Shown here one piece after another: positions 8,332-18,403 of a DNA stretch of 38,110 nucleotides. The notes beneath the pieces were generated by a model, which was not told the DNA's origin, made no database searches, and was given only the letters and a program-made list of their open reading frames with translations. The position numbers and the translations under genes were made by a program. The stretch spans positions 1-38,110 of the forward strand of contig JAAGZR010000301.1 of NCBI GenBank assembly GCA_024206155.1. Reading direction: 5' to 3'. The DNA comes from Aliivibrio sp. GTDB lineage: Bacteria > Pseudomonadota > Gammaproteobacteria > Enterobacterales > Vibrionaceae. Within the stretch, counting starts at the first letter, position 1. Every line of letters begins with the position of its first letter.

Positions 8332-11220
8332 ATGTTATTTGCTTCTACAGGGATCGGTCGCAAGCTGTTTCTTACTTTTATGGTAATGATTGCCCTTATG
8401 GCTTTTGGATCAGTGGTGGGCGTTCTTGGTTTCTCATACGTTGAAAAAACCGAAAGAACAGTGATTGATTCTGCTATCCCAGCCGTCATTGAAGCGCGAT
8501 ATATTTCAGATTTAAGCACCAAGATCATTTCAACCTCTCAACTGCTCTCTCAAGTTGATTCTGAAAAGGAAAGAAAGACTTATGGACAAGAGTTATTTAC
8601 CTCAATTGAAAGCTTATACGATCGCTTAAAAGGGCTAGGTGTTTATCCGTTTGATAAAGCCTTACTGACACGATTGGATCATCAAGTTCAAGATATTGTC
8701 GATAACTTAGCAACAATGGGTAATAACGTCGGTGAAAAGGTGGTTTTACATCGACTTATTCAAGAGAAAAGTAAAACGCTAACAAAAGTAGCAATACAGC
8801 TTGAGGAATTATCCCGCTCTCAAGTGTTGAACTCTAATACCATCACTATTGCTAATGTTGTTAAAATTTATGATTTAGTCAATAACGGAGATAAAGACTC
8901 TGTTTATAGAGCGCTTGATACACTTGTTGAAATTGATCTAGACCTAGCGGAGCGTTTACATGAATTACGTTTATTAACGTTCAAAGTTGTTAATACTCTT
9001 GATGATGCAAGAAACAGTAATGATATTGCGAAAGTAGAAAAATTGCGCCAAGACTTTACTCGCGATATGACCATCATTACTCGTCGTGTGCAAGCGGTTG
9101 AAGATCCGAGCCGCACTCAACAAATGTTAACGTTGGCAAATAACCTAACAAAAAGTGAACGTCTTTTTAGTGAGCTTATTCAGCTAGTTAATATTAATAA
9201 AAAATTGAAAGCATTAAGTGATGAAAACATACATAAATTTCAAGAGTTAAACCTTACTATTGCTCAGCTACTCGACCAAGCTAATGACGTGACTCAGCAG
9301 GCGGTTGCTGATGTGAATTTTGTTCTCAAAGTAGTGCAACAGCTACTTATCTCTATTACTTTGTTAGGGCTCTGTTTAGTTATCTATATCATGTGGCGTT
9401 ATGTTTATGCCAGAGTGATCATGAGATTGAACCAATATGAACAAGCGATTACGAAAGTTGCTAATGGACAGCTTGATATTGAATTAGATACCTCCGGTGA
9501 TGACGAATTAGCACAAATGGGACGATCAATTTTAGTTGCTCGTGATACCGCTCAAGAGCTTCAAGACTATAAAGATAGTTTAGAGTTACAAATTGCTCAG
9601 CGAACACAAGAGCTTAAATCAAGTAATGAAAGACTAAATGTTGAGATCATTAATCATGATAAAGCGCGTGATTTAGCCGAACAAGCTAACCGAGCTAAAT
9701 CTGCTTTTTTAGCCACAATGAGTCATGAAATTAGAACGCCTCTTAATGGCGTTTTAGGTACGGGAGAGCTTCTTCGTGGCAGTGGTTTAACAGCACAGCA
9801 AAAGCAATATGTAGATATCATTAATCGCAGTGGTGAAAACCTTCTTGATTTATTAAATGACATTTTGGATTACTCAAAAATAGAAGCGGGTCACTTATCG
9901 ATCCGAACCGTGAACTTTAATGTTCATTCGATGATCACTGATGTCCATCATTTATTTAGTTCAAGAGCACAACAAAAAGGAATAACTTTATCATTTGATG
10001 TGCCTGCTGATATCCCTGCATGGTGGTTAGGAGACTGCACTCGAATTAGGCAAGTTCTTAATAATTTTGTGGGGAATGCGGTTAAGTTTACTCATACAGG
10101 AAGCGTGACTATCCAGTTGCATACTATTTTAGACGGTACGTTATTATTTGAAGTGGTTGATACTGGTGTTGGGATTGCTGAGCATGAAATTAATAGTTTA
10201 TTTGAGGCCTTTACTCAAGCAGAAGAAGGCCAGAAAGTGTATGGAGGAACAGGGTTAGGGTTAGCCATCAGCCAGCGTCTTATTAAAGCAATGGGTGGTG
10301 AAATAGGGGTGGAATCTAAACAAGGGTTAGGCAGTACTTTCTGGTTCTCTTTAGATTTAGAAGAGGGCCATAGTATTACAATCTCTAATGATGAAGGAAT
10401 GGAACCTACTGCGGCGCCTGCCCATTTACTTTTAGTTGAGGATAACCCAGTTAATCAAATGGTCGCGGTTGGTTTTCTTGAGCGTTTAGGCCATAAAGTA
10501 ACGGCGGTAGATACAGGATCTCTTGCGGAAAAAGCAGTGAAAGAAACACAGTTTGATATGTTACTTCTAGATATTAATTTACCAGACACTGATGGCGTAT
10601 CATTACAAAAACGATTAAGAGACATTGAGAAGTTAAAAGATAATACTGACGTAAATACACCAATATTGGCTGTTTCTGCGCACGTATTTAATGAAGATGT
10701 TGAGAGCTATTTAGCAGCAGGATTTGATGGGTTCTTGGCAAAACCACTAGTGGAAAATCAACTTATAAAAATGTTGAATCGTTTTTTGAGTGATGCCCAT
10801 CAAGTTTCAGTACTGAGTGAGAGTTTTGAGCAAGAAATAGTGCTTCAAATGAATAACGATGTAGAAGAAGAGACAATAGCAATGATATTAGACGAGAAAG
10901 TACTTCAAAGTGATTTAGTGGTATTAGGTGAAGAGCGAATGCTTAAAATCATTAATTTATTTAAACAGTCCTCCAAAGAGAATGTACTCCAATTAAAAGA
11001 AGCAATATATAGTTCTGATGCGCATCAAGTTAATCAACTAGCACATAAATTAAAAGGCTCAGCAGGAAGCTTAGGACTAATGCAACTTCATGCGCTTTGC
11101 CATATTTATGAAGATAATGGTAAGAAAGGAGATATTTCTGGATGTACTTCAGAAGAACTTGATAAAGTCTACGAATCTTCATTATTGGTATTAGAGCAGT
11201 TTTTCAGTAATAAAAACTAA
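8332..11220 (+). CDS. torS: TorS-type hybrid sensor histidine kinase (HAMP, HisKA/HATPase, receiver, HPt)
   Basis: 962 aa; H-box MSHEIRTPLNGVLGTGELL, receiver LLLVEDNPVNQM / LLLDINLPDTDG, HPt LAHKLKGSAGSLGL. Confidence 0.87.
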   Translation: MLFASTGIGRKLFLTFMVMIALMAFGSVVGVLGFSYVEKTERTVIDSAIPAVIEARYISDLSTKIISTSQLLSQVDSEKERKTYGQELFTSIESLYDRLKGLGVYPFDKALLTRLDHQVQDIVDNLATMGNNVGEKVVLHRLIQEKSKTLTKVAIQLEELSRSQVLNSNTITIANVVKIYDLVNNGDKDSVYRALDTLVEIDLDLAERLHELRLLTFKVVNTLDDARNSNDIAKVEKLRQDFTRDMTIITRRVQAVEDPSRTQQMLTLANNLTKSERLFSELIQLVNINKKLKALSDENIHKFQELNLTIAQLLDQANDVTQQAVADVNFVLKVVQQLLISITLLGLCLVIYIMWRYVYARVIMRLNQYEQAITKVANGQLDIELDTSGDDELAQMGRSILVARDTAQELQDYKDSLELQIAQRTQELKSSNERLNVEIINHDKARDLAEQANRAKSAFLATMSHEIRTPLNGVLGTGELLRGSGLTAQQKQYVDIINRSGENLLDLLNDILDYSKIEAGHLSIRTVNFNVHSMITDVHHLFSSRAQQKGITLSFDVPADIPAWWLGDCTRIRQVLNNFVGNAVKFTHTGSVTIQLHTILDGTLLFEVVDTGVGIAEHEINSLFEAFTQAEEGQKVYGGTGLGLAISQRLIKAMGGEIGVESKQGLGSTFWFSLDLEEGHSITISNDEGMEPTAAPAHLLLVEDNPVNQMVAVGFLERLGHKVTAVDTGSLAEKAVKETQFDMLLLDINLPDTDGVSLQKRLRDIEKLKDNTDVNTPILAVSAHVFNEDVESYLAAGFDGFLAKPLVENQLIKMLNRFLSDAHQVSVLSESFEQEIVLQMNNDVEEETIAMILDEKVLQSDLVVLGEERMLKIINLFKQSSKENVLQLKEAIYSSDAHQVNQLAHKLKGSAGSLGLMQLHALCHIYEDNGKKGDISGCTSEELDKVYESSLLVLEQFFSNKN

Positions 11221-11258
11221 GTTTATTTTTGTTAAAACGATTTCAGCTATAAAAACAA

Positions 11259-11291
11259 GTAGCCTGCCATTAATGGTAGGCTATTTTTTTT
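11259..11291 (+). terminator. Rho-independent terminator after torS
   Basis: TAGCCTGCCAT-TA-ATGGTAGGCTA followed by TTTTTTTT. Confidence 0.85.
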
Positions 11292-11359
11292 GTTCTGATG
11301 CTTTAGGGTTACTGTTGTTAAATCGGCATTAGTTTATCCGGCAATAAGAACAATAGCTA

Positions 11360-12001
11360 TTATTTTGCTTTTAATACAAAAGAAGCAAAGCGCTCTTTCG
11401 TTTCTTTATCTGCTTTTTCATACCAATAATGCAGCATTTGTTCTGCTGTATTTTCGCCTTGTTCGTTTTTAATTTCTTTATGAGTTACCGTTACCATGCC
11501 TTCTTTAAAGGCTGCTGGCGCATCAGTAGAATTAAATTGAGCTAATTCAAATTGAATATTTCGACCTACTTGAACACCATGATGAATTAATTGTGCCTGA
11601 GTAAATGGGACGGTTTCGCCATTTTGGTCAATTAAATTCCAATTCAGTTCGGTATTAAAGGCTTCGGCTTTCTCTGGTGAATTATACGTAGGAAATTGAA
11701 AGGCTACCTCTTTATCTGAAGCTGAAAATTTAGAGACGATAATATCACTAGAGACAATAATATTGTCTTTACCTTGCTTAAATACAGGGTTATATCGGAA
11801 TGCAATTTGATGCTCGCCATTTTCTAACTCAAGGGTTGATGTGGTTGAAAAAAAAGAGCTCTTAAGCTCAACTTCTTGGTTATCAACTAATAATAGTTCA
11901 ACTTCGTCTGGAACTGTTAATTGAATGGCAGCGCTAGCTGAAATGGATGAAAGAAGACAGAAACTAGCAGCAAAAAGAGAATGAATTTTCATTGGGTACA
12001 C
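11360..12001 (-). CDS. DUF2057 (YccT-like) family periplasmic protein
   Basis: 213 aa, signal peptide; AAIQLTVPDEVELLLVDNQEV...LELENGEHQIAFRYNPVFKQGKDN typical of the family. Confidence 0.8.
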   Translation of the reverse strand: MYPMKIHSLFAASFCLLSSISASAAIQLTVPDEVELLLVDNQEVELKSSFFSTTSTLELENGEHQIAFRYNPVFKQGKDNIIVSSDIIVSKFSASDKEVAFQFPTYNSPEKAEAFNTELNWNLIDQNGETVPFTQAQLIHHGVQVGRNIQFELAQFNSTDAPAAFKEGMVTVTHKEIKNEQGENTAEQMLHYWYEKADKETKERFASFVLKAK

Positions 12002-12074
12002 CTCATCATAATAATTTTAATTAAGTTTACTTAGATTATGAAGATAAGGAAATGGTTATAAAAGGGAATGTGGA

Positions 12075-12103
12075 AAACAAAAAAGCCCCTAACTAGAGGG
12101 GCA
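12075..12103 (-). terminator. Rho-independent terminator after pstB
   Basis: Minus strand GCCCCTCTAGTTAGGGGC followed by TTTTTTG. Confidence 0.85.
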
Positions 12104-12140
12104 AGAGTTTCCATCGCTTTGTTATTATTCGTTGAATCAA

Positions 12141-12890
12141 TTAACCAAAGTCACCGTTTACATAGCCTTGTGTGCGGTCATCTTTTGGTTTTGAGAAAAT
12201 AATTTGAGTGTCATCGTGCTCAACCAATTCGCCCATGAGGAAGAAAGCCGTTTTATCTGAGATGCGGCGCGCTTGCTGCATTGAGTGAGTCACAATAACA
12301 ATGGTGTAATCTTTCTTTAGGGTTTCCATTAGCTCTTCAATTTTATGCGTTGCTATTGGATCAAGTGCTGATGTTGGTTCATCCATTAAAATAATGTCTG
12401 GTTGCATTGCAATCGTTCGTGCAATACACAGGCGTTGTTGTTGGCCTCCAGATAATCCAAAAGCATGTGATTTTAGACGATCTTTCACCTCATCCCACAA
12501 TGCTGCACTGCGTAATGATTTCTCTACTACAGCATCTAACTCTTTCTTATCCTTAACGCCCTGTGCTTTTAAGCCGTAAGCGACGTTTTCATAAATGCTC
12601 ATTGGGAATGGGTTCGCCTTTTGGAAAACCATTCCAACTTTGATGCGTAGGTCAGCAACATCAATGTTACCGTAGATATCATTACCATCTAGGCTGACAA
12701 GGCCTGTGATTTTTACGCCTTCAATCAAATCATTCATGCGGTTTAAACAACGTAAAAGTGTTGATTTACCACAACCAGAAGGACCTATAAGTGCCGTTAC
12801 TTGCTTTGCAGGAATTGGCAAATTGATGTTTTTAAGCGCTTGGTTTTGTCCGTAAAAAAGATCTAGGTTTTCAATATTAAATTTGTTCAT
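12141..12890 (-). CDS. pstB: Phosphate ABC transporter ATP-binding protein
   Basis: 249 aa; [55 protein letters not shown]. Confidence 0.96.
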   Translation of the reverse strand: MNKFNIENLDLFYGQNQALKNINLPIPAKQVTALIGPSGCGKSTLLRCLNRMNDLIEGVKITGLVSLDGNDIYGNIDVADLRIKVGMVFQKANPFPMSIYENVAYGLKAQGVKDKKELDAVVEKSLRSAALWDEVKDRLKSHAFGLSGGQQQRLCIARTIAMQPDIILMDEPTSALDPIATHKIEELMETLKKDYTIVIVTHSMQQARRISDKTAFFLMGELVEHDDTQIIFSKPKDDRTQGYVNGDFG

Positions 12891-12943
12891 TGTATTTTCC
12901 TTATCAGCCGCAACTTATTGTCGTGCCACTGATTTAATTTATT

Positions 12944-13801
12944 TTAGTAAGATGCTTTATTGATTTTTTGAGCCAATAACTTGGTTAGCATATTAATGAC
13001 AAGAACAAGAACGATAAGTACAGTTGCCGTTCCATATGCTTGGTTCCACTCGTCGATAGTAAATAATTCTGTCGTTAGCTTATAAAGGTGAACGGTTAGC
13101 GTACGACCTGAATCCAGTAATGAATCAGGAATACGAGCCACCATACCTGCCGTTAAAAATACAGGCGCAGATTCACCGATAACACGGCCAATACTTAAAA
13201 TAACGGACGTTAAGATACCTGGCATTGCGCTTGGTAAGATTAAGCGCCAAATCGTATAAATTTTTGATGCGCCAAGTCCGTATGAACCTTCACGAAATGT
13301 TTGAGGCACAGCCATTAACGCTTCTTCTGTTGTACGAATTATTACTGGTAGTATCAAAATACTCAGTGTCAGAGCGCCAGATAGGATAGAGAATCCAAGA
13401 CCTAGAATACCAACAAAGAAAGTCATACCGAATAAACCAAAGATAATCGATGGAATACCCGCTAACGATTCAGTACAAAAGCGAATCACTTTAACCAGTT
13501 TACTGCCTACCTTTGCATATTCGGTTAGGTAAATTGCCGTCATGATCCCAAGCGGGGCAGCAACAGCAATAGAAGCAAGTACTATATATAAGGTTGCGAC
13601 TATCATAGGGAAGATACCGTGTTCTTCACCCGTTCGTGTGTAGTTATCTGTAATGAATGACCAACTTACGTGTTGCATGCCATTCGAAAGGATGTACCAG
13701 ATAATCCAAAATAGGAAACCTACGGTAATTGCAGCAGATAACCAAATGAACCCTGAAGCAATCTGGTCTTTAATTTGACGCTGTTTCTTTAGTTTATTCA
13801 T
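12944..13801 (-). CDS. pstA: Phosphate ABC transporter permease PstA
   Basis: Track ORF starts at 13822; I prefer internal ATG at 13801 (MNKLKKQRQIK), just after the pstC stop. Permease motif EALMAVPQTFREGSYGLGASKIYTIWRLILPSAMPGI. Confidence 0.93.
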   Translation of the reverse strand: MNKLKKQRQIKDQIASGFIWLSAAITVGFLFWIIWYILSNGMQHVSWSFITDNYTRTGEEHGIFPMIVATLYIVLASIAVAAPLGIMTAIYLTEYAKVGSKLVKVIRFCTESLAGIPSIIFGLFGMTFFVGILGLGFSILSGALTLSILILPVIIRTTEEALMAVPQTFREGSYGLGASKIYTIWRLILPSAMPGILTSVILSIGRVIGESAPVFLTAGMVARIPDSLLDSGRTLTVHLYKLTTELFTIDEWNQAYGTATVLIVLVLVINMLTKLLAQKINKASY

Positions 13802-13805
13802 GATC

Positions 13806-14732
13806 TTATTTCGCCGTTTCACGGTTTAAGTAAAGAAGAATGCCATTAAGAGACATGATAAATACAAGCAATACCACACCGGTTGCGTACAGGGCGTTGG
13901 CATGGATGCCACTTGCGTATGACATTTCAATTGCGATGTTTGCTGTTAATGTTCGAGCTGAATCTAAAATTCCTTCCGGCATTGCTGGGGCGTTACCCAT
14001 TACCATGATGATTGCCATGGTTTCGCCTAACGCACGAGCAATACCAAGAATTACGCCTGTCATGATCCCTGAACGAGCTGCAGGAAGAAGGATACGAAAA
14101 ATGGTAAATATTTTAGAAGCGCCAAGTGCCAGTGAACCTTCTCTGTATGTTGACGGAACCGCACGGATCGATGTTTCAGATACCGTAATTACCGTTGGAA
14201 GGATCATCACACCAAGAACAATAATACCAGCAAGAATAGTGTTACCTGCAGGGACTTGGAATATGTCTTGAATTAATGGAACAATTATAACAAGGCCAAA
14301 AAAACCATAAACAACCGATGGAATACCAGCTAGAAGTTCAACGGCTGGGCGAATAATATCAGCGACACGTTTAGGTGCAATTTCAGCAATAAAAATAGCC
14401 GTAAGAATACCAACGGGAACACCAACTAATACCGCGCCTAAAGTAGACACAACTGAGGCAACGATCATGGTAAATACACCATACAGTGCAGGTGGTAACC
14501 AATTTTGGCCAAATACAATGCCACTAACGCCAACTTGCTGAAATGCAGGAATACTCTCTTTAATAATGAAATAAGCGATAGTCGCTAGTGAAACAATACC
14601 AATAACAGCACAACTTAAAAATAAGCCGTGGAAAATGCGCTCTCTCCAATCCACTCGTTTATTTTCTCGAAATGGACTGTTAGACGGTTTTACTTGATTT
14701 TCTGTATTTTGATTATTCATTGCGATGGTCAT
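13806..14732 (-). CDS. pstC: Phosphate ABC transporter permease PstC
   Basis: 308 aa; ELLAGIPSVVYGFFGL, SIRAVPSTYREGSLALGASKIFTIFRILLPAARSGI. Confidence 0.94.
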   Translation of the reverse strand: MTIAMNNQNTENQVKPSNSPFRENKRVDWRERIFHGLFLSCAVIGIVSLATIAYFIIKESIPAFQQVGVSGIVFGQNWLPPALYGVFTMIVASVVSTLGAVLVGVPVGILTAIFIAEIAPKRVADIIRPAVELLAGIPSVVYGFFGLVIIVPLIQDIFQVPAGNTILAGIIVLGVMILPTVITVSETSIRAVPSTYREGSLALGASKIFTIFRILLPAARSGIMTGVILGIARALGETMAIIMVMGNAPAMPEGILDSARTLTANIAIEMSYASGIHANALYATGVVLLVFIMSLNGILLYLNRETAK

Positions 14733-14765
14733 TATAAATACTCACATGTCGAAAAATTCGAAATG

Positions 14766-14795
14766 GAAAAATGCCTAACCTTCACAGGTTAGGCA
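14766..14795 (-). terminator. Intra-operon terminator/attenuator between pstS and pstC
   Basis: Minus strand TGCCTAACC-tgtgaa-GGTTAGGCATTTTT: perfect 9-bp stem plus T-run. Confidence 0.8.
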
Positions 14796-14807
14796 ATAGG
14801 GTAGAAA

Positions 14808-15635
14808 TTAGTTAACTGAGATGTAGCCTTTCTTTTCAACAAGATTTTGAGCGGTTTCAGCAGTCATCCAATCAAGGAACTTTTGCGCTTCAACTGATGG
14901 TTGGTCTTCTTTGTATAGTACAAGAAATGGACGTGACACTTTATATGTACCGTTTTTGATATCGGCAACACTTGGCTCTACATTGTCAATAGCTAATGCG
15001 TGTACAGAATTATCAACAGTACCTAGAGAGATGTAACCAATAGCGTATGGATTACTTGCTACCATTGTTTTTAGAGCGCCGTTGCCGTTAGCAACTTGAG
15101 CACGTTGTGAAATCGCTGATACTTTCATGCCTGATACTTTTTTCTTCAGGCTCATAATGTCTTCGAATGCGCCACGAGTACCAGATGCAGTATCACGAGT
15201 GATAACAACAATAGGGTTGTCTGCACCGCCAACTTCCTTCCAATTTTTCACTTCACCTTTGTAGATAGCGGTTACTTGGTCTGATGTTAACCCTTTAAGT
15301 TTGTTACTTGGGTTTACTACAACAGCGATACCATCATGAGCCACAATCAGCTCTTTAAGTGCTGGCTCTTTTTCTGATGATTTTAGATTACGTGAAGACA
15401 TACCTAAATCAGCAGAACCATTTTTTGCCGCTTTTACACCGGCTGAAGAGCCAGGGCCTTGAACTTCAATAAATACGTTTGAATGGTCTTTCATGTAAGT
15501 TTCAGAAAATACTTCCATAAGAGGAGTTACACTGCTTGAACCTACCGCAGAAATGGTTTCCTTTGCTAAAGTTGGTGCTGCTACTACTGAACTAATAATT
15601 GCTAGTGCGCCGATTACTGACTTTTTCATTTTCAT
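14808..15635 (-). CDS. pstS: Phosphate-binding periplasmic protein PstS (short form)
   Basis: 275 aa, signal peptide; ISAVGSSSVTPLMEVFSETY, GPGSSAGVKAAKNGSADLGMSSR, TRDTASGTRGAFEDI. Confidence 0.92.
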   Translation of the reverse strand: MKMKKSVIGALAIISSVVAAPTLAKETISAVGSSSVTPLMEVFSETYMKDHSNVFIEVQGPGSSAGVKAAKNGSADLGMSSRNLKSSEKEPALKELIVAHDGIAVVVNPSNKLKGLTSDQVTAIYKGEVKNWKEVGGADNPIVVITRDTASGTRGAFEDIMSLKKKVSGMKVSAISQRAQVANGNGALKTMVASNPYAIGYISLGTVDNSVHALAIDNVEPSVADIKNGTYKVSRPFLVLYKEDQPSVEAQKFLDWMTAETAQNLVEKKGYISVN

Positions 15636-15690
15636 TCCCTTTGTCTGGCATTAATGCCGTAATTAAGTTGACAAGGTCACTTTAGGAAAA

Positions 15691-15734
15691 TTATGTGACA
15701 GTTATATTTCAGTTTGTTTAAGTATCTATGACAA
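15691..15734 (-). promoter_or_regulatory. Candidate PhoB-binding (Pho box) array upstream of pstS
   Basis: Minus strand reads in exact 11-bp units TTGTCATAGAT-ACTTAAACAAA-CTGAAATATAA-CTGTCACATAA; CTGTCAT-like heptamers with 4-bp AT-rich spacers. Confidence 0.7.
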
Positions 15735-15901
15735 GTAAAAGGCAGTTTTATTAGATAAAGCTAATGTTGTGCATCATGTATGCTGAGCGTATATAAATGA
15801 ACATTTTATATTTTTTTGGTCTAGATTAAGTTATATTAATTGACTAATTAGTCAGTAATAATCACTGCAAGTAATATATTTAATTTTAAAAGGATTTTAG
15901 T

Positions 15902-17533
15902 ATGCGTAAGTTAATAAATGGATTTTCGATTAAGGTTCAGGTGATGCTCCCCGTATTGCTTATATCAATGGTCATTTCGGGTGGTTTACTTGTTGGGCGT
16001 GCGGATCTTGATGAGTCAATGGAAGACGTCGCTAGTGCAGCAAATCAATTAAGTCACCAAAAAGATGAGCTAGCTATGATCATTAATAATACTTATGCAA
16101 TGAGAGTCAGTGCGATATACAGTTTATATGATCCTGAAGAATTGAAAGTATTAGTAAGAAATTTAGATAATGGGTTTGCGAAAAACGTATCATCAATGAA
16201 TAAGTTGAGGGAGGTTGAAGGCCTGTCTAATGAAATTGATGCGTTAAAGTCGGCAATGACATATTACATTCAGTACAGTAAATCACCAATAATGCCATTG
16301 TTAAAAGGAAAGTATTCAGGTGATTATAATGTGAAAGAGTATAATCTGGCTCGTGTTGAGTATCGCCGTGCTGGTGCGGAAATGATTAAGGCAATAGAAA
16401 ATTTGTCTGAAAAGCTCAATGTAATATCTGAAGCTAAAGTCATTCAAGCCCAAGAAACTCATAATAGAATCTTAAATCAAGGGACAGTTGTCATTTTTAT
16501 CGCTATTTTTGTCTCTCTTATTTGTGCGATTTGGCTAGCGACATTAATTGTAGCGCCGATTAATGCAATTCAGAAAATGATGCAGCGTATTGCAAGGGGA
16601 GATTTAAATGTGACTGTTGAAGAAGTGGGTGATAATGAAATTACCGCTCTTAGTCGTGATATTAATTCGACAGTGAGTCAATTACGCACAACGGTTGATT
16701 CTATGGTGCGAATTTCTGAGGATGTGGCGTCAGCATCTACTGAGCTTGCTGCGGTAATGACTCAGGCAGAAGTAAACTCTGAACAAGAAAAGCAAGAGAT
16801 AGAGCAAGTTGCTTCAGCTGTTAATCAGTTATCAAGTACTGCTGAAAATGTAAATAATAGTGCATTAAGTGCAGATACTATGGCGCATCACGCTGCAGAA
16901 ATGGCAGCTCATGGTTTAAAATTATATCAAGAGAGTGCTGAGTCAAGTACTAAAATGGCAAACCAAATTACTTTAGCCGCTAATGTTGTCAATAATTTAA
17001 AAGATCAGTCTGAAAAAATTGGTAATGTTATTGAAGTCATCCAAGGTATTTCAGAGCAAACTAATCTACTGGCGCTTAATGCAGCGATTGAAGCAGCACG
17101 CGCGGGTGAAAGTGGACGTGGTTTTGCTGTTGTTGCTGATGAAGTTCGTATGCTAGCTGCTCGTACTCAAGAGTCGACTCAAGAGATACAAGCGATTATT
17201 GAAGATCTACAATTCCAATCATTAAAAGCAAATGACGGTATGCAATCAAGCCTGGATGTATTAGCTCAAGAGCAAGAGTTAGCGCATCAAGTTAATAATG
17301 CTTTAATGGGGATTACAGAATCAGTGAATGATATTACTTCTCTGAATACTCAGGTTGCGACAGCGGCTGATGAACAAACGCAGGTGACCAATGACATTAA
17401 TCGTAATATCACCACAATTCATGAGATTGTAAATCAGAATGTAACAGGTATTACTCAAAGTGCGGCGGCAAGTCATGAATTGTCACAGTTAGCAGAAAAG
17501 CAAAAGCAACAACTGACGTACTTTAAGTTATAA
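15902..17533 (+). CDS. Methyl-accepting chemotaxis protein (4HB-like sensor, HAMP, signalling domain)
   Basis: 543 aa, two TM segments; hairpin tip [50 protein letters not shown]. Confidence 0.94.
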   Translation: MRKLINGFSIKVQVMLPVLLISMVISGGLLVGRADLDESMEDVASAANQLSHQKDELAMIINNTYAMRVSAIYSLYDPEELKVLVRNLDNGFAKNVSSMNKLREVEGLSNEIDALKSAMTYYIQYSKSPIMPLLKGKYSGDYNVKEYNLARVEYRRAGAEMIKAIENLSEKLNVISEAKVIQAQETHNRILNQGTVVIFIAIFVSLICAIWLATLIVAPINAIQKMMQRIARGDLNVTVEEVGDNEITALSRDINSTVSQLRTTVDSMVRISEDVASASTELAAVMTQAEVNSEQEKQEIEQVASAVNQLSSTAENVNNSALSADTMAHHAAEMAAHGLKLYQESAESSTKMANQITLAANVVNNLKDQSEKIGNVIEVIQGISEQTNLLALNAAIEAARAGESGRGFAVVADEVRMLAARTQESTQEIQAIIEDLQFQSLKANDGMQSSLDVLAQEQELAHQVNNALMGITESVNDITSLNTQVATAADEQTQVTNDINRNITTIHEIVNQNVTGITQSAAASHELSQLAEKQKQQLTYFKL

Positions 17534-17574
17534 ATTCTAAAATTAAATGTTCTTAGCGCTAAAGTTAGGAACTG

Positions 17575-17616
17575 AAAACAGGCGATAAACTTAATGGTTT
17601 ATCGCCTGTTTTATTT
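17575..17616. terminator. Bidirectional terminator between the MCP gene and moeB
   Basis: AAAACAGGCGATAAAC-ttaatg-GTTTATCGCCTGTTTT, perfect 16-bp stem. Confidence 0.92.
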
Positions 17617-17643
17617 ATGCATTCATTTGTGGGTACAAAAGGA

Positions 17644-18393
17644 TTAACTTCCACATACAGAACAAGAGGCTTGTTTCATTAATTTCATTTCTCGCCAATT
17701 CATCGATAGGGCATCAAGAATTAGTAGCTTACTAATTAAAGGTTGACCATAATTGGCTAATACTTTTATCGCTTCTAGGGCTTGAATTGAGCCAATAATT
17801 CCTACAACAGGGGACATTACACCTGCTTCTACACAAGTTAATGCTTGTTGACCAAATAAGCTGCTTAAACATTGGTAGCAAGGTTCATCACTTTGATAAG
17901 TGTAAACACTGACCTGACCTTCCATGCGAATAGCAGCACCAGAAACCAATGGCGTTTTAGATTCAAAACATAAGCGGTTTAATTGATTACGTGTATTCAC
18001 ATTATCGGTGCCATCAAGTACAAGATCATGAGAGGCAATCAAAGATCGTAATTCATCATCAGATAAGCGTTTATCTATGGTGTTGATGTGGCAGTTTGGG
18101 TTAATTCGATTTAATGCCACTTTAGCCGAAAGTACTTTCTTTTCACCAATGGTCTCATCACAGTGTAATACTTGTCGCTGAAGATTTGAAAGCTCTACGG
18201 TATCATCATCAACCAGGGTCAAATGTCCAATGCCCGCCACCGCTAAATATTGGCTGGATGCGCAACCAAGCCCGCCAGCTCCAATAATAAGTATAGAGCT
18301 TTCCTTTAATGCTTCTTGACCATCAAAATCAAAATTACGTAAGATGATCTGACGGTTATAGCGAAGCATTTCATTATCAGTTAATTCACTCAT
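17644..18393 (-). CDS. moeB: Molybdopterin-synthase adenylyltransferase
   Basis: MSELTDNEMLRYNRQIILRNFDFDGQEAL...ILIIGAGGLGCASSQYLAVAGIGHLTLVDDDTVELSNLQRQ; start moved from 18471 to the ATG at 18393, which follows the moeA stop. Confidence 0.93.
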   Translation of the reverse strand: MSELTDNEMLRYNRQIILRNFDFDGQEALKESSILIIGAGGLGCASSQYLAVAGIGHLTLVDDDTVELSNLQRQVLHCDETIGEKKVLSAKVALNRINPNCHINTIDKRLSDDELRSLIASHDLVLDGTDNVNTRNQLNRLCFESKTPLVSGAAIRMEGQVSVYTYQSDEPCYQCLSSLFGQQALTCVEAGVMSPVVGIIGSIQALEAIKVLANYGQPLISKLLILDALSMNWREMKLMKQASCSVCGS

Positions 18394-18403
18394 AAATAAG
18401 CTC

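Noticed and set aside
13840-14271. 143-aa plus-strand ORF inside pstC
   Set aside because: Antisense to conserved pstC; typical shadow ORF.
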